Shown here piece after piece: positions 47,414 through 56,007 of a DNA stretch of 64,000 nucleotides. This stretch comes from Streptomyces canus. GTDB lineage: Bacteria > Actinomycetota > Actinomycetes > Streptomycetales > Streptomycetaceae. Each line of letters begins with the position of its first letter. Positions within the stretch are counted from its first letter, which is position 1. The position numbers and the translations under genes were made by a program. The DNA lies in assembly GCF_030816965.1 (NCBI RefSeq), contig NZ_JAUSYQ010000002.1, positions 1,426,001 to 1,490,000 on the forward strand, given 5' to 3'. The notes beneath the pieces were generated by a model. It did not search any database, was not told the origin of the DNA, and saw only the letters and a program-made list of their open reading frames with translations.

Positions 47414-49753
47414 TCACGATTGAGCGCTCCGCGAGGCGATCGGAGTCTGTTCGTCCTCGACGCGGCGCAGTGCGTCGCGAAGATGGTCGGCGGTGGCCGT
47501 CATCAACCGGTCGGCCACGGCGTCCACATGGCGGTGACGCCAGTCCTCCAGGTCGGTGCCGCGCACCCAGGCGTTGAAGGCGCCCATCGCGGGGCCGCAG
47601 TGGATCTGGTAGTTGGCGCGGCCATCGGGGTCGCCGCGCAGGGCCAGTGCGGTGGAGTGGCGGAAGTACCAGCGCAGGACGAGCGCCATTCTGCGCCGGG
47701 GGTCGCGCAGGGCTGCTTCCAGGTCGGCGGGTCGGTGCCGGGCGAGGTGATCACGGGTCTCAGCCCACACCTTTTCGAAACTCCGTCCGCCGAAACAGTC
47801 CTCCTCCACGGCCCTGCGGGTCGCCGCGTCGATCTCCTCGAGCGCCCCGTACCGACGGTAGGCCTGGTAGATCCGTCCCGCGCGGGCTGCGAACAGGGTT
47901 GCCTTGCGCACGACTTGGACCCGGGCCCCCGCTTCGAAGAGGTCGCCCGCCGGGGCCAGGGCGGTGTCCTGGATCCCGACGGTCGCCAGGAGGTCCTTCA
48001 CCTCGTCGGAGGTGCCTGCCTCGGGCGTGCACTGGTTGATGGAACCGCTGATCACGAAGTCGGCACCGAGGACGAACACCGCCGCGAGCGCCTCGGGGCT
48101 GCCGAGGCCACCGGCAGCCCCGACGCGGGGCACCGGTGAGCCGGGGTGTTCCCCGGCTACCGTGTCGCGCAGGCGCCGCATCGTGGGCAGCAGGGTGAGG
48201 GCCACGCCCCCGTCGGTGTGTCCGCCGGAGTCCGACTCCACGCAGATGTCCTCACTGACGGGGAGGCGGGCCGCCACCGACGCCTCCTGCCGGGTCAGCC
48301 TGCCGTCGGCGACGAGCGCGTCGAGCAGCGCACCCGGCGGCGGACGCAGGAAGGCCTCGGCCACCTCGGGGCGGGAGACCTTGGCGAGCACCCGGTTGAC
48401 GGCGACGGGTGCGCCGGACCTGTCGCGGTGCGCGCCGGCGAACCGGTAGTGCACGAGGGGGGCGGTGAGCCGCGTGTAGGCGGCGGCCTCCACATGGCGC
48501 ACGCCCCGGCCCAGGTAGAGGTCGACGACGGCCCGCTCCAGTGCGGGATCCCCGGGGGTGGCCAGCAGGTTCATGCCGTATCTTCCCTCGGGTCCCAGGG
48601 CGCGGGTGATGTGCTCGATCGCCTCTTCTATGCGCTCGGGCCGCAGACCACCCGCCCCGAAGAAGCCCATGAGACCGGCTCTGCCCATGCGGACGACGAG
48701 GTCGACGGAGGCGATGGCGTGGTACATCGAACCCGTCAGGTAGGCGTACCGGACGCCGTACGCCTCGCGGAAGGCGGCGCTGCCCAGCCGTTGCGGACCC
48801 GGGCCCGCCGGCGGCTCGGAGCGGGTGGGCACCACGGCGGCGGGGTGTCGGGCAAGGAGGCTCGGTCCCGGGGTGCCCGGGCCGGTCGGGAGCGGCGTCC
48901 TGTCGCAGGACACCGCTCGCAGCGTGGAGCGCCAGAGTCCCGTGAGGGTGGTGCCGGGTCCGACCTCGACGATGTCCCTGACGCCGCTGTCGATCAGATG
49001 GCGCATGCCGCGCTCCCAACGCACGGGGGAACGCATCTGCTGGGCGAGGAGCGGCGCGACCTCGCCGTCGGCGGGATAGGGGCGGCCTGTCACGTTCGAG
49101 AGAACGGGGATGCGCGGCGGGCGGAACGCGACCTGGGCGAGTTCGGCGGCGAACTCCCGCGCGGCCGTTTCCATGTGCCGTGAGTGGAACGCCGCGGCGA
49201 CCCGCAGCGGTACGCACCGGAAGCCGTGTTTCCTGAGGATTCCGGCCGCCCGTGACAGTTCGGCGGTGGGTCCGGCCAGCACCACTTGGTCGGCGGCATT
49301 GAGGTTGGCCGTGTCGAGCTCCGTGCACCCCTCGGCCGCCAGGACCGCGCCCGCGGTGTCCGCGCGGGGGCCCAGTACGGCCAGCATGCCGCCGCCCGAC
49401 GCCCGCGCCATGATCTCCCCGCGCCGCCGTACGAGCCGCAGCCCCGTGTCGAAGTCGAAGCAGCCCGCCGCGAAGAGCGCCGCGTACTCGCCGAGGCTGT
49501 GGCCCGCGAGGAACTCGGGCCTCTGCCCGCCCGCGGCCCGGCGCAGGTGTGCCAGGGCTTCGACGACGAAGAGGGCGGGCTGCGCGAATTGCGTATCCGC
49601 CAGGCGCTCCTGGGGGTCCTCACGGCACAGTTCGGCGATCGAGTAGCCCAGGATGTCGTCGGCACGACCCCTCAGATCCGGGCGCTCGTCGAACAGTTCA
49701 GCCCCCATGCCACGGTGCTGGGAGCCCTGACCAGGAAAGAGCCAGGCGGCCAT
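47414..49753 (-). CDS. Trans-acting malonyltransferase fused to PfaD-type enoylreductase (AT-ER 2)
   Basis: 779 residues, the intact paralogue of the gene at 39468 and the counterpart of leinamycin LnmG. AT domain at about 1-285: FPGQGSQ, GHSLGEYAA (Ser86), RRRGEIM and the malonyl-type AAFHSRHM. Oxidoreductase at about 325-765: GFFGAGGL, ESDSGGHTDGG (about residue 505), VGAAGGLG and GSINQCTPEAGTSD, all canonical for PfaD-like FMN enzymes. The AT should load malonyl onto all AT-less modules, and the ER reduces enoyl intermediates in trans. Starts with a GAGAGG site; preceded by a 248-base gap. Confidence 0.95.
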   Translation of the reverse strand: MAAWLFPGQGSQHRGMGAELFDERPDLRGRADDILGYSIAELCREDPQERLADTQFAQPALFVVEALAHLRRAAGGQRPEFLAGHSLGEYAALFAAGCFDFDTGLRLVRRRGEIMARASGGGMLAVLGPRADTAGAVLAAEGCTELDTANLNAADQVVLAGPTAELSRAAGILRKHGFRCVPLRVAAAFHSRHMETAAREFAAELAQVAFRPPRIPVLSNVTGRPYPADGEVAPLLAQQMRSPVRWERGMRHLIDSGVRDIVEVGPGTTLTGLWRSTLRAVSCDRTPLPTGPGTPGPSLLARHPAAVVPTRSEPPAGPGPQRLGSAAFREAYGVRYAYLTGSMYHAIASVDLVVRMGRAGLMGFFGAGGLRPERIEEAIEHITRALGPEGRYGMNLLATPGDPALERAVVDLYLGRGVRHVEAAAYTRLTAPLVHYRFAGAHRDRSGAPVAVNRVLAKVSRPEVAEAFLRPPPGALLDALVADGRLTRQEASVAARLPVSEDICVESDSGGHTDGGVALTLLPTMRRLRDTVAGEHPGSPVPRVGAAGGLGSPEALAAVFVLGADFVISGSINQCTPEAGTSDEVKDLLATVGIQDTALAPAGDLFEAGARVQVVRKATLFAARAGRIYQAYRRYGALEEIDAATRRAVEEDCFGGRSFEKVWAETRDHLARHRPADLEAALRDPRRRMALVLRWYFRHSTALALRGDPDGRANYQIHCGPAMGAFNAWVRGTDLEDWRHRHVDAVADRLMTATADHLRDALRRVEDEQTPIASRSAQS

Positions 49754-50001
49754 CGGGATCCTCTCGACAGGCGCACCTCTGGGCGTGCCCCCGGGCGAGA
49801 AGGCGTCCGAGGATGCGCGGCGCCACCTGTGCGGCCAGTTTGGACGCGCAGGTGGCGCGGGAAGCGGACCGCGCGCGGCCGAGCGCCGGGCGCGGTGGGG
49901 CGACTGCGGTCAAGGTGGCACTTACACCTATAACGGGGTGGTCGTCCGTCGGGGGAGGACGCATGGTCGGGGGCGGCGGGGGGCCACGGGCCCGACCCCT
50001 C
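49754..50001. promoter_or_regulatory. Intergenic region with a possible promoter for the AT-ER 2 operon
   Basis: 248 bases with locally lower GC around 49915-49935. Read on the minus strand this holds TATAGG (49932-49927), a -10-like box, but no convincing -35. The string GGTGGCACTTACACC (49914-49928) has short inverted ends. A regulator site is possible; nothing else is seen. Confidence 0.3.
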
Positions 50002-50685
50002 TCAGACCCCCAGGTCCACACTGAGGTACTGCATGAGGTTGCTCTCGTCCACCACGAGGTAGGCCCCGGACTCGCGCCGTATGAGCCCGGCCTCGCTGAA
50101 CCGTTTGAGGAATAAGCCAACGCGGGAGCGGGTCGTCCCGACCATTCCCGAGAGCTCCTCCTGAGTGATCCTTTCCTCGATGCAAATCCCTCGCGGCTGT
50201 CTCGTGCCGAACTTGTTGGCGAGTGTCAGGAGGGTCGCGGCGAGCCGGCGCTCGCTGTCCATGGTCACGAGATTAGTGATGACCTGCTGTTGTTCGGCCA
50301 GCCGCACGGTGAGCAGTTTCAACAAAGCCTCCAGCAGATCATCGTGCGCCAGCGCGGCCCGGAAGCGTGCCACCGGAATGCGCCGGAGCACGAGCGGCGT
50401 CATGGCGGCCGCCGTCTCCTCACGGGTATTTGTCAACAGGGCCAGTTCACCGAAGACATCACCGGTTGAGTAGATGGACAGAAGACATTTCTTCCCGCCC
50501 AGTGAGTTGGTGACAGTCTTCACCCGACCGCTCTCCACGAGATATAGGTCGGCGCCCGTGTCCCCACAGTTGTAGACGTGAGCGTTTCGACGCACCGTGC
50601 ACTGGGAGGTGGGCCAGGCTTCTTCTTTTACGATTCTTTGCAGAATCTGTGAGAGGCGATCGGAGTTCGACGGCGAGCCTTCCAT
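50002..50685 (-). CDS. Crp/Fnr-family transcriptional regulator
   Basis: 227 residues. Cyclic-nucleotide-binding-like barrel at about 30-140 (LYLVESGRVKTV, STGDVFGELALLTN) and a C-terminal winged helix (ERITQEELSGMVGTTRSRVG, LKRFSEAGLIRRESGAYL). No iron-sulfur cysteine cluster is obvious in the N-terminus. The ATG at 50685 is best placed relative to GGAGGGG (seven bases); a GTG two codons earlier is too close. Leinamycin has a Crp-like activator, LnmO, in a comparable position, so this is the probable pathway regulator. Confidence 0.9.
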   Translation of the reverse strand: MEGSPSNSDRLSQILQRIVKEEAWPTSQCTVRRNAHVYNCGDTGADLYLVESGRVKTVTNSLGGKKCLLSIYSTGDVFGELALLTNTREETAAAMTPLVLRRIPVARFRAALAHDDLLEALLKLLTVRLAEQQQVITNLVTMDSERRLAATLLTLANKFGTRQPRGICIEERITQEELSGMVGTTRSRVGLFLKRFSEAGLIRRESGAYLVVDESNLMQYLSVDLGV

Positions 50686-50705
50686 ATGCACACCCCTCCG
50701 ACGGT

Positions 50706-51656
50706 TCAGTTGGAGACGAACCGGTGGCCGCGCGTCGTCCGGTCGACCAGTCTGTTATGTGAGTATTTTTCTTCTCCCGAGACGAGGACGCTGCCGTGGC
50801 GCTCCAGACTCACGCGCCCGCCGTACTCCTCTATCTCCTCGGTGTCGGGATAGACCCGCACCGAGGTGGGTACGTATCGCGCCGCAAAACCCATGCGGGC
50901 CTCGGGGACATTGCCGGCGTGCGGAAGTGAAGCGTGCATCAGCGTGGACCAGAACATCACCGCCTCGCCGGGTCGCATGACCATGGAGACGGCCTGAGAC
51001 TCGTCCGGCGTCCAGTCGGGGTCCTTCTGCAGCTGCCGGTAGTCGTAGCCGAAGAATCCACGACGGACCCCGTCCTTCTCCTTGCGGTTGATCGAGGAGG
51101 GGTCGTAGTGCATGCGCTTGGTCTCGTCGTAGAACATCGACTGGTGGGTGCCGGGAATGAACTGGAGACACCCCGTCTCCTCGTTCGCTTCCGTGAAGGC
51201 GGTCCATACGGTGATGGTGCCGCCGAACTCCTCGGCACCATCGGGCCAGAGGATCTGCGGAGTGCCGGAGGCGTTGGCGAAGGTGTCCGCCTGATGCCAG
51301 TCGGTCCCCTCGTCGCCCGGATACTTGGGGAAGAACTCCGTCCGCCAACACAGCACGTCGGGGCCGAGGACGCTGGTCACCCGGTCCGTGATCCGCCGTT
51401 GCGTGATGTGGTCGGCCAGGTAAGCGGAGTCGAGGTGTCTGTCGTAGTTGGCGATGTTCGTGTTGCCCGACTCCGCGGCTTCCGAGCGGTACACGGCGTA
51501 CTCACGGTCCATCAGGCGCAGACGCTCGCCGCGCCACGCCCTGCGCATCTCGTCGACCTCGTAAACCTTGAATGGGCCGTAATACCCGCGGGCATGGAAG
51601 CCGGACAGCTCATCGGGCGTGAGTGCAAAGTCACGGATGCCGGATGTGAGTTCCAT
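50706..51656 (-). CDS. SyrB2-type non-haem iron, 2-oxoglutarate-dependent halogenase
   Basis: 316 residues. Chlorinates an unactivated carbon of an aminoacyl group tethered to a PCP. The iron site reads TDWHQADTF: His121 is followed by Ala123 where hydroxylases have the third ligand Asp. That loss is the hallmark of SyrB2-like halogenases, leaving room for chloride. The second histidine is His241 in [10 protein letters not shown], and Arg260 in [10 protein letters not shown] would bind 2-oxoglutarate. Long stretches such as [28 protein letters not shown] and [14 protein letters not shown] agree with my memory of SyrB2 itself. The ATG has CCAGGAG upstream. It precedes the regulator gene by 20 bases and probably acts on the A-PCP protein at 45534. 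Confidence 0.95.
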   Translation of the reverse strand: MELTSGIRDFALTPDELSGFHARGYYGPFKVYEVDEMRRAWRGERLRLMDREYAVYRSEAAESGNTNIANYDRHLDSAYLADHITQRRITDRVTSVLGPDVLCWRTEFFPKYPGDEGTDWHQADTFANASGTPQILWPDGAEEFGGTITVWTAFTEANEETGCLQFIPGTHQSMFYDETKRMHYDPSSINRKEKDGVRRGFFGYDYRQLQKDPDWTPDESQAVSMVMRPGEAVMFWSTLMHASLPHAGNVPEARMGFAARYVPTSVRVYPDTEEIEEYGGRVSLERHGSVLVSGEEKYSHNRLVDRTTRGHRFVSN

Positions 51657-51846
51657 GTCAATTCTCCTGGATGGTCATTCCAGCGGAAACGGTCACGCCG
51701 AGTACCCCATGGGGATACGCGGCATGGAAGGGCGCCTTAGCCGTTAACCCGCTCATCGCGAGACGCCGCGCTGTTGACATCCCGGCCCCCTTTCCCTAAG
51801 GCGTCAACCTACGTGCAGCAGGCTAGTGGCTGAGATGCGACGGCAA

Positions 51847-51864
51847 CTGCTCAGATTTGAGCAG
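51847..51864. promoter_or_regulatory. Perfect operator-like palindrome
   Basis: CTGCTCA (51847-51853), GATT, TGAGCAG (51858-51864). The 7-4-7 layout is the usual half-site spacing for Crp/Fnr-type dimers, and a near copy recurs at 52044-52061. Confidence 0.5.
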
Positions 51865-52043
51865 AGATTGGAAGGATGCTGCTGGAAACAGATGCCGTGC
51901 GGACAGTAGTGATCATGCTCAGAGAGCTGCCCCTACGCTGCCCGCTGGCAAACCCGTCGCTGTACGCGGTATGGGGAACTTTTACTTCTGCGCGGAGCAA
52001 TACCTCACTCTGCGCGACGTATACCGCGGCCCGCGTCCAGGTA

Positions 52044-52061
52044 CTGCTCACTCTGAGGCAG
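52044..52061. promoter_or_regulatory. Imperfect second copy of the operator-like palindrome
   Basis: CTGCTCA (52044-52050), CTC, TGAGGCAG (52054-52061): the same arms with one extra G and a shorter centre, ending 32 bases before the PIG-L ATG. Confidence 0.4.
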
Positions 52062-52093
52062 ACGACATCCCCTTCGCCCGTCACTCTGCGTCC

Positions 52094-52807
52094 ATGACGA
52101 GCCAACTCACTCCCTTCCCGGACGACTGGACCACCGCACTCTGCGTGGTCGCCCACCCCGACGACATCGAGTTCGGGGGCTCCGGCGCGATCGCCACCTG
52201 GACGGCCGCGGGCAAGTCGGTGGGGTATCTCCTGCTGACGCGAGGCGAGGCGGGCATCGACGGGCTGGCGCCCGAGGAGTGCGCGAAGGTCCGTGAGGCC
52301 GAACAGCGCGCCGGCGCCGAGGCGGTCGGTGTCACCGCGGTCGAGTTTCTGGACCATCCCGACGGCACCCTCACCTACGGAACCCGGCTGCGCCGTGACA
52401 TTGCCGCCGCGATCCGGCGGGCCAGGCCTCAGCTGGTCGTGGGATACAACCACCGGGACACCACATCCACGGCCAAATGGAACACCGCCGACCACCGCGC
52501 CGCCGGACGCGCCCTCCTCGATGCCGTCGGCGACGCCGGAAACCGCTGGATCTTCCCCGACGTGGACGAGGAGCCCTGGGCGGGGGTGCGCTACGTGGCC
52601 ATGATGGCGTCGCCCGAACCGACCCACGCGATCGACGTGAGCGACGGCGTGGAGTCCGCGGTCGCCTCGATGGAGGCACACCGGACGTACCTCTCCGGGC
52701 TGGGCTTCACCGGAGACGTACGTGCCCCGGTGACTGGCCAGTACGCCCAGACGGGAGAGCGGTTCGGAGGCGTGCCCGCCGTCGCCTTCGAGCTGGTCAA
52801 TCGCTGA
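52094..52807 (+). CDS. PIG-L-family deacetylase
   Basis: 237 residues of the zinc-dependent LmbE/PIG-L fold, which removes N-acetyl or related amide groups; relatives include MshB and Mca of mycothiol metabolism. The metal motif is VVAHPDDIEFGG, with NHRDTTSTAKWNTADH further in. Located between the halogenase and the KS gene and sharing the dyad-rich promoter region, it may act in the pathway, for example on an N-acylated precursor or a mycothiol conjugate that supplies sulfur. This is inference. The frame stays open upstream, but the ATG at 52094 gives the normal length. Confidence 0.85.
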   Translation: MTSQLTPFPDDWTTALCVVAHPDDIEFGGSGAIATWTAAGKSVGYLLLTRGEAGIDGLAPEECAKVREAEQRAGAEAVGVTAVEFLDHPDGTLTYGTRLRRDIAAAIRRARPQLVVGYNHRDTTSTAKWNTADHRAAGRALLDAVGDAGNRWIFPDVDEEPWAGVRYVAMMASPEPTHAIDVSDGVESAVASMEAHRTYLSGLGFTGDVRAPVTGQYAQTGERFGGVPAVAFELVNR

Positions 52808-52846
52808 GGGACGCGGCTCGCCAGGGCGGCTGTGCTGCCGTCCGGC

Positions 52847-54112
52847 TCAGCAACGGCGCAGGACGAGCGCGGTGTTGAAGCCGCCGAAACCGAAGCTCGT
52901 GGTCATCGCGTGCTCGAGCCGGGCGGTCTCCGCCGTCCGCCCGGCATAGCGGAGAGCCCCGTCCACCGGCCGCCGCAGCGCCGGATTGGGATGCACGAAC
53001 CCCGCCCGCAGTTGAACGACCGTGGCCACCGCCTCCAGCACCCCCGCCGCGCTCAGACAGTGACCCACCAGGGCCTTCGTCGAGTTCAGCCAGGGGCGCC
53101 CCGCCGACTCGCCCAACACCTGCCGCAGAGCCGCGAGTTCCGCGTCGTCGCCCGCGGGGGTGCCGGTGGCGTGTGCGTTCACGTAGTCCAGGGCCCCGGC
53201 CTCCAGCCCGGCCCTGCTCAGGGCCGCGTTCATGGTGCGCGCCTCCCCCGCGACGCTCGGATCGCTGAGGCTGTTGGCGTCCAGCCGCTGCGCGTACCCG
53301 GTCAGCCGCGCGAGCCCGCCGACGCCCCTCGCCCGTGCCGAGCCGGCGCTCTCCAGGACGAGACACGCCGCCCCCTCCCCGGGTACGAACCCCCGGCGAT
53401 CGACGTCGAAGGGACGGCACACCCAGCCGTCCGCCCCATCCGCCGCCGGTACGGCCAGGGCGCCCAGGGTGGCGAGCCCCTGCCACTCCAGCGGACCGAG
53501 CCTGCCGAGAGCGCCCACGGCCAGGGCCACGTCGGCCGCGCCGCACTCGATGAGGCGGGCGGCCTGGACGACGGCCGCCCCGCCGCTCGCCGACGACGCC
53601 CCCACGACACACCCCTCCCCCGTCACGCCGAGCACCTGACTGAGGGTGGCGACATGGTCGGTGTCCTGGACGTGCAGGGCGTAGCGGGCCGCGAGGTGGG
53701 CCGACCGCCGGTCGTACACGGAGTGCTGCTCGAAGACGTAGCGGGACGAGAGGTTGGTTCCCCCGACGACGAGCGCGATCCTGTCGCCGGGCACCGGGGC
53801 GGTGTGGAGACCCGCGTCCAGCCAGGCTTCGAGGGCGGTCAGCAGCGCGCTGCGCACCGGCTGCGGTGACCGCCTCGCGGCCCGGGACGCCGAGCGGCGC
53901 AGAACCGCCGGCACCCCGGGCAACGCCGCGAGTTCGGTGTCGAGGTCGAAGTCGTCGAGGGGGGCCAATGTGTGCGAGCCGGGGTCGAGTGCGTCGCCGT
54001 CGACAGTGCGGATGCCGCAGGTCCCCGCGCGCAGCGCCGCGGTGAAGCTCGGCACGTCACGGGCGGTGGAACAGCGCGCGCCGAGGCCGGTGACCAGCAC
54101 GGGCCGGGTCAT
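52847..54112 (-). CDS. Stand-alone ketosynthase with active-site Ser (malonyl-ACP decarboxylase of beta-branching)
   Basis: 421 residues, KS fold. The nucleophile motif, TACSSS in normal ketosynthases, reads GASSAS here (Ser173), while the two histidines remain (NAHATGT and KALVGHCLSAAG). This Cys-to-Ser change is the known feature of the KS that converts malonyl-ACP to acetyl-ACP in HMG-synthase cassettes (PksF, TaK, CurC). The ATG overlaps the stop of a stand-alone ACP gene (TGATG), its probable substrate carrier. SFGFGGFNTALVL is the normal KS C-terminus. Confidence 0.93.
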   Translation of the reverse strand: MTRPVLVTGLGARCSTARDVPSFTAALRAGTCGIRTVDGDALDPGSHTLAPLDDFDLDTELAALPGVPAVLRRSASRAARRSPQPVRSALLTALEAWLDAGLHTAPVPGDRIALVVGGTNLSSRYVFEQHSVYDRRSAHLAARYALHVQDTDHVATLSQVLGVTGEGCVVGASSASGGAAVVQAARLIECGAADVALAVGALGRLGPLEWQGLATLGALAVPAADGADGWVCRPFDVDRRGFVPGEGAACLVLESAGSARARGVGGLARLTGYAQRLDANSLSDPSVAGEARTMNAALSRAGLEAGALDYVNAHATGTPAGDDAELAALRQVLGESAGRPWLNSTKALVGHCLSAAGVLEAVATVVQLRAGFVHPNPALRRPVDGALRYAGRTAETARLEHAMTTSFGFGGFNTALVLRRC

Positions 54113-54351
54113 CAGCCGTATTTCCGCAACAGTTCGACCAGCGAAGCGATGTTCCGCACGGCGTGGAACTCGGTCACCGGCACGGTGATGTCGAGCCGTT
54201 CCATGGCCAGGGTGGTGATCTCGGTACGGTCGATGCTGTTGGCCCCCAGGTCACTGAGTGAACCGTCGAGCGTCACCGCCGCGGGGTCAAGTTCGGGCAG
54301 CACCTCCAGCGTGCTGCTGCGGACGGCTTCGAAGGCCGTGGTCTCGTCCAA
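54112..54351 (-). CDS. Stand-alone acyl carrier protein (acetyl-branch donor)
   Basis: 79 residues. The phosphopantetheine serine is in LGANSIDRTEI, a wording typical of donor ACPs in beta-branching cassettes. I place the start at the TTG 54351, which has GAGAAGG six bases upstream and gives a normal ACP length; the frame continues to 54546 but inside the HMG synthase gene. It overlaps the Ser-type KS by one base, so it likely carries the malonyl group that the KS decarboxylates. Confidence 0.9.
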   Translation of the reverse strand: MDETTAFEAVRSSTLEVLPELDPAAVTLDGSLSDLGANSIDRTEITTLAMERLDITVPVTEFHAVRNIASLVELLRKYG

Positions 54352-54403
54352 GGGATGCCTTCTCTCTCTTCTCGGTTCGGCCGGTGGAGACCGGGTGTCC
54401 GGG

Positions 54404-55726
54404 TCAGCGCCCGGCGGGCCGGTCGGCGGAGTGCCAGGTGTAGGTGCGGTGGAAGCCGTCGATGCCGGTGTGCAGCAGCAGCTCGCGTTCCTTGGTGAAG
54501 CTGTCGAGCAGCGGCACGTAGCGGTCGACGTCGATGCGTCGTTCACGTTCGGGAACGAGGCAGGAACGCGTCTCGCCCAGCAGCTCGGTGTACTCCTCGA
54601 ACGTCAGCTCGCTGCGGGCGGCGAGAGACCGGCCGATCCCCAGCGCCGCGACCTCCCGCTGGGCGCGTGCGTCGACGACGCCGCTGTAGAACTCCGAGGC
54701 ACACCCGGAGCCGTACGAGAACAGGCCCACTCTGTCCCCGGGGCGGGGCCGGGCCGTCTCCAGCAAACCGGCCAGCGCGAGGTAGAGGGAGCCCGAGCAC
54801 AGGTTGCCGACCTCGCGCGGGTAGGCCAGCGCCGGTGCGACCCGGCGGTCGAAGTCCTCCTCGACGGCCTCCGGCGAGCGTACTCCGGAACTCTCCCGGA
54901 GCATCTTGCGGTGCGCCGCCCGGACGAGCCCGGCGAACGGGGTGTGCATCGCGAGGTGGTCGAAGGTGGTGGCGAAGTCGGCGCCTTCCACCCGCTCCGC
55001 GTAAGCGCCGAAGCTGCCGCTGAGACAGTCCAGATAGGCGAAGAGCGAGCGGTCGGCGTCGGCCACGTCGAAGGTGGGCCCGGGGCGGGCGGAGTCGAAG
55101 GTCTCGTAGCTGTAGGTGCCGAACGCCCCGGGATCCAGGGCGAGTACACGAGGATCGTCCCCTATGACGAGGGCGGCGGCCCCCGTCCCCATGGCGGGTT
55201 CGGTGTACTGCGCTCCCTCGTCGACCAGGGAGACGTCCGTGCCGATCACCAGGGCCTTGGCACCGGGCGACAGCCCCGAGGCGATGTGGGCGGCGGCGAG
55301 CTGGAGGGCCGCCGTGGCGCCGTAACAGGCCTGTTTGACCTCCAGGACACGGCAGTGGCGGCTCAGCCCCAAGTACTCATGGACGTAGGACGCGACCGAC
55401 TTGCTGTAGTCGATCCCCGACTCGGTGGAAGTGACGAGCAGTTCGATGGCCTCGCGCCCGGCCGGTGTCATGCGGTCGATCAGCGGACGGGCGGCGTTGA
55501 CGGCGTGGGTGACCGGGTCCTCGCAGGGCAGGGCGACGGACTTGTTGTTCATCATCACGTTGGCGAGGCGCGCAAGGTCGAGACCGCGGCCGGCGAAGAG
55601 GGCGGGCACGGGGATGCGGGCCACGCCGCAGTGGACGTTGAGCGCCTCGATGCCGAAGCGGGGCACGGGCACCCCTTCGCCCGCCGGTACCGCGGCGGGG
55701 GTGTCGTGCGGGTCGTGGGCCGTCAC
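54404..55726 (-). CDS. HMG-CoA synthase-like enzyme of beta-branching (copy 2, LnmM type)
   Basis: 440 residues. Catalytic cysteine in KQACYGATAAL (Cys134), glutamate in TESGID and histidine region in AMHTPFAGLVR. MMNNKSVALPCEDPVTHAVN is shared with copy 1 except for MMN. The N-terminus is about 25 residues longer than in copy 1. The GTG at 55726 overlaps the ACP stop (GTGA). It sits between the LnmK/LnmL-like genes and the ACP/KS pair, so it could serve either donor; its place after LnmK-LnmL matches LnmM. Confidence 0.93.
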   Translation of the reverse strand: MTAHDPHDTPAAVPAGEGVPVPRFGIEALNVHCGVARIPVPALFAGRGLDLARLANVMMNNKSVALPCEDPVTHAVNAARPLIDRMTPAGREAIELLVTSTESGIDYSKSVASYVHEYLGLSRHCRVLEVKQACYGATAALQLAAAHIASGLSPGAKALVIGTDVSLVDEGAQYTEPAMGTGAAALVIGDDPRVLALDPGAFGTYSYETFDSARPGPTFDVADADRSLFAYLDCLSGSFGAYAERVEGADFATTFDHLAMHTPFAGLVRAAHRKMLRESSGVRSPEAVEEDFDRRVAPALAYPREVGNLCSGSLYLALAGLLETARPRPGDRVGLFSYGSGCASEFYSGVVDARAQREVAALGIGRSLAARSELTFEEYTELLGETRSCLVPERERRIDVDRYVPLLDSFTKERELLLHTGIDGFHRTYTWHSADRPAGR

Positions 55727-56007
55727 CGGCCGCTCCTCTCGTCCAGCAGCTCGTGCAACAGGTCGGTCAGGGCGTCGATGTCGGGAAGGTCGGCGAAGCT
55801 CGCCAAGGGCTCCTGGATGGCCAGACGGTCCAGGAGGCCGACGATGATCTCGACCCGGTCGACCGAGTCGGCCCCCAGGTCCCGCAGATGGGCTCTGCCC
55901 CTGACGCGGTCCTTGTCGAGGCCGGGCAGGATGTCGAGGACCGTTTCCGTCACCACTTCCTCGATCCGGGCGCGTGCCGTCACGGCTGTCTCCTTACGGG
56001 GTGTCAT
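55723..56007 (-). CDS. Stand-alone acyl carrier protein (LnmL type)
   Basis: 94 residues. Phosphopantetheine serine in LGADSVDRVEI. It overlaps the LnmK-like gene (ATGA) before it and the HMG synthase (GTGA) after it, giving the leinamycin order K-L-M. Expected to receive the acyl group made by the LnmK-like enzyme. The ATG at 56007 is used; an internal GTG eight codons later is possible. Confidence 0.92.
   Translation of the reverse strand: MTPRKETAVTARARIEEVVTETVLDILPGLDKDRVRGRAHLRDLGADSVDRVEIIVGLLDRLAIQEPLASFADLPDIDALTDLLHELLDERSGR

Larger units (their letters stand above)
51657..52093. promoter_or_regulatory. Divergent promoter region with several dyads
   Basis: 437 bases between the halogenase and PIG-L genes, without a convincing gene (a 73-codon frame at 51876 lacks a ribosome site). 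Dyads seen: CGCCTTAG (51733-51740) with CTAAGGCG (51796-51803); GTTGAC (51773-51778) with GTCAAC (51803-51808), the two TTGAC strings also looking like -35 boxes of opposite promoters; CTGCTCA-GATT-TGAGCAG (51847-51864), perfect; and a related CTGCTCA-CTC-TGAGGCAG (52044-52061). The last two are candidates for the Crp-type regulator. Confidence 0.55.

Noticed and set aside
47339..47417. Extending the A-PCP protein to the GTG at 47417
   Set aside because: It overlaps the previous stop in GTGA fashion, which is attractive, but the 26 extra residues look non-coding and the GTG at 47339 has a better spaced ribosome site. It is left as an alternative.
50706..51656. Calling this gene an ordinary phytanoyl-CoA-type hydroxylase
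   Set aside because: The third iron ligand Asp is missing: the motif is His-Gln-Ala (121-123), and the neighbouring segments match SyrB2-type halogenases.
51876..52097. A 73-codon frame upstream of the PIG-L gene
   Set aside because: No ribosome site, no recognisable domain, and it overlaps promoter-like and dyad elements.
52847..54112. A normal condensing ketosynthase or FabF
   Set aside because: The nucleophile motif is GASSAS with Ser in place of Cys, and the gene overlaps a donor ACP beside an HMG synthase, so a decarboxylase role fits better.
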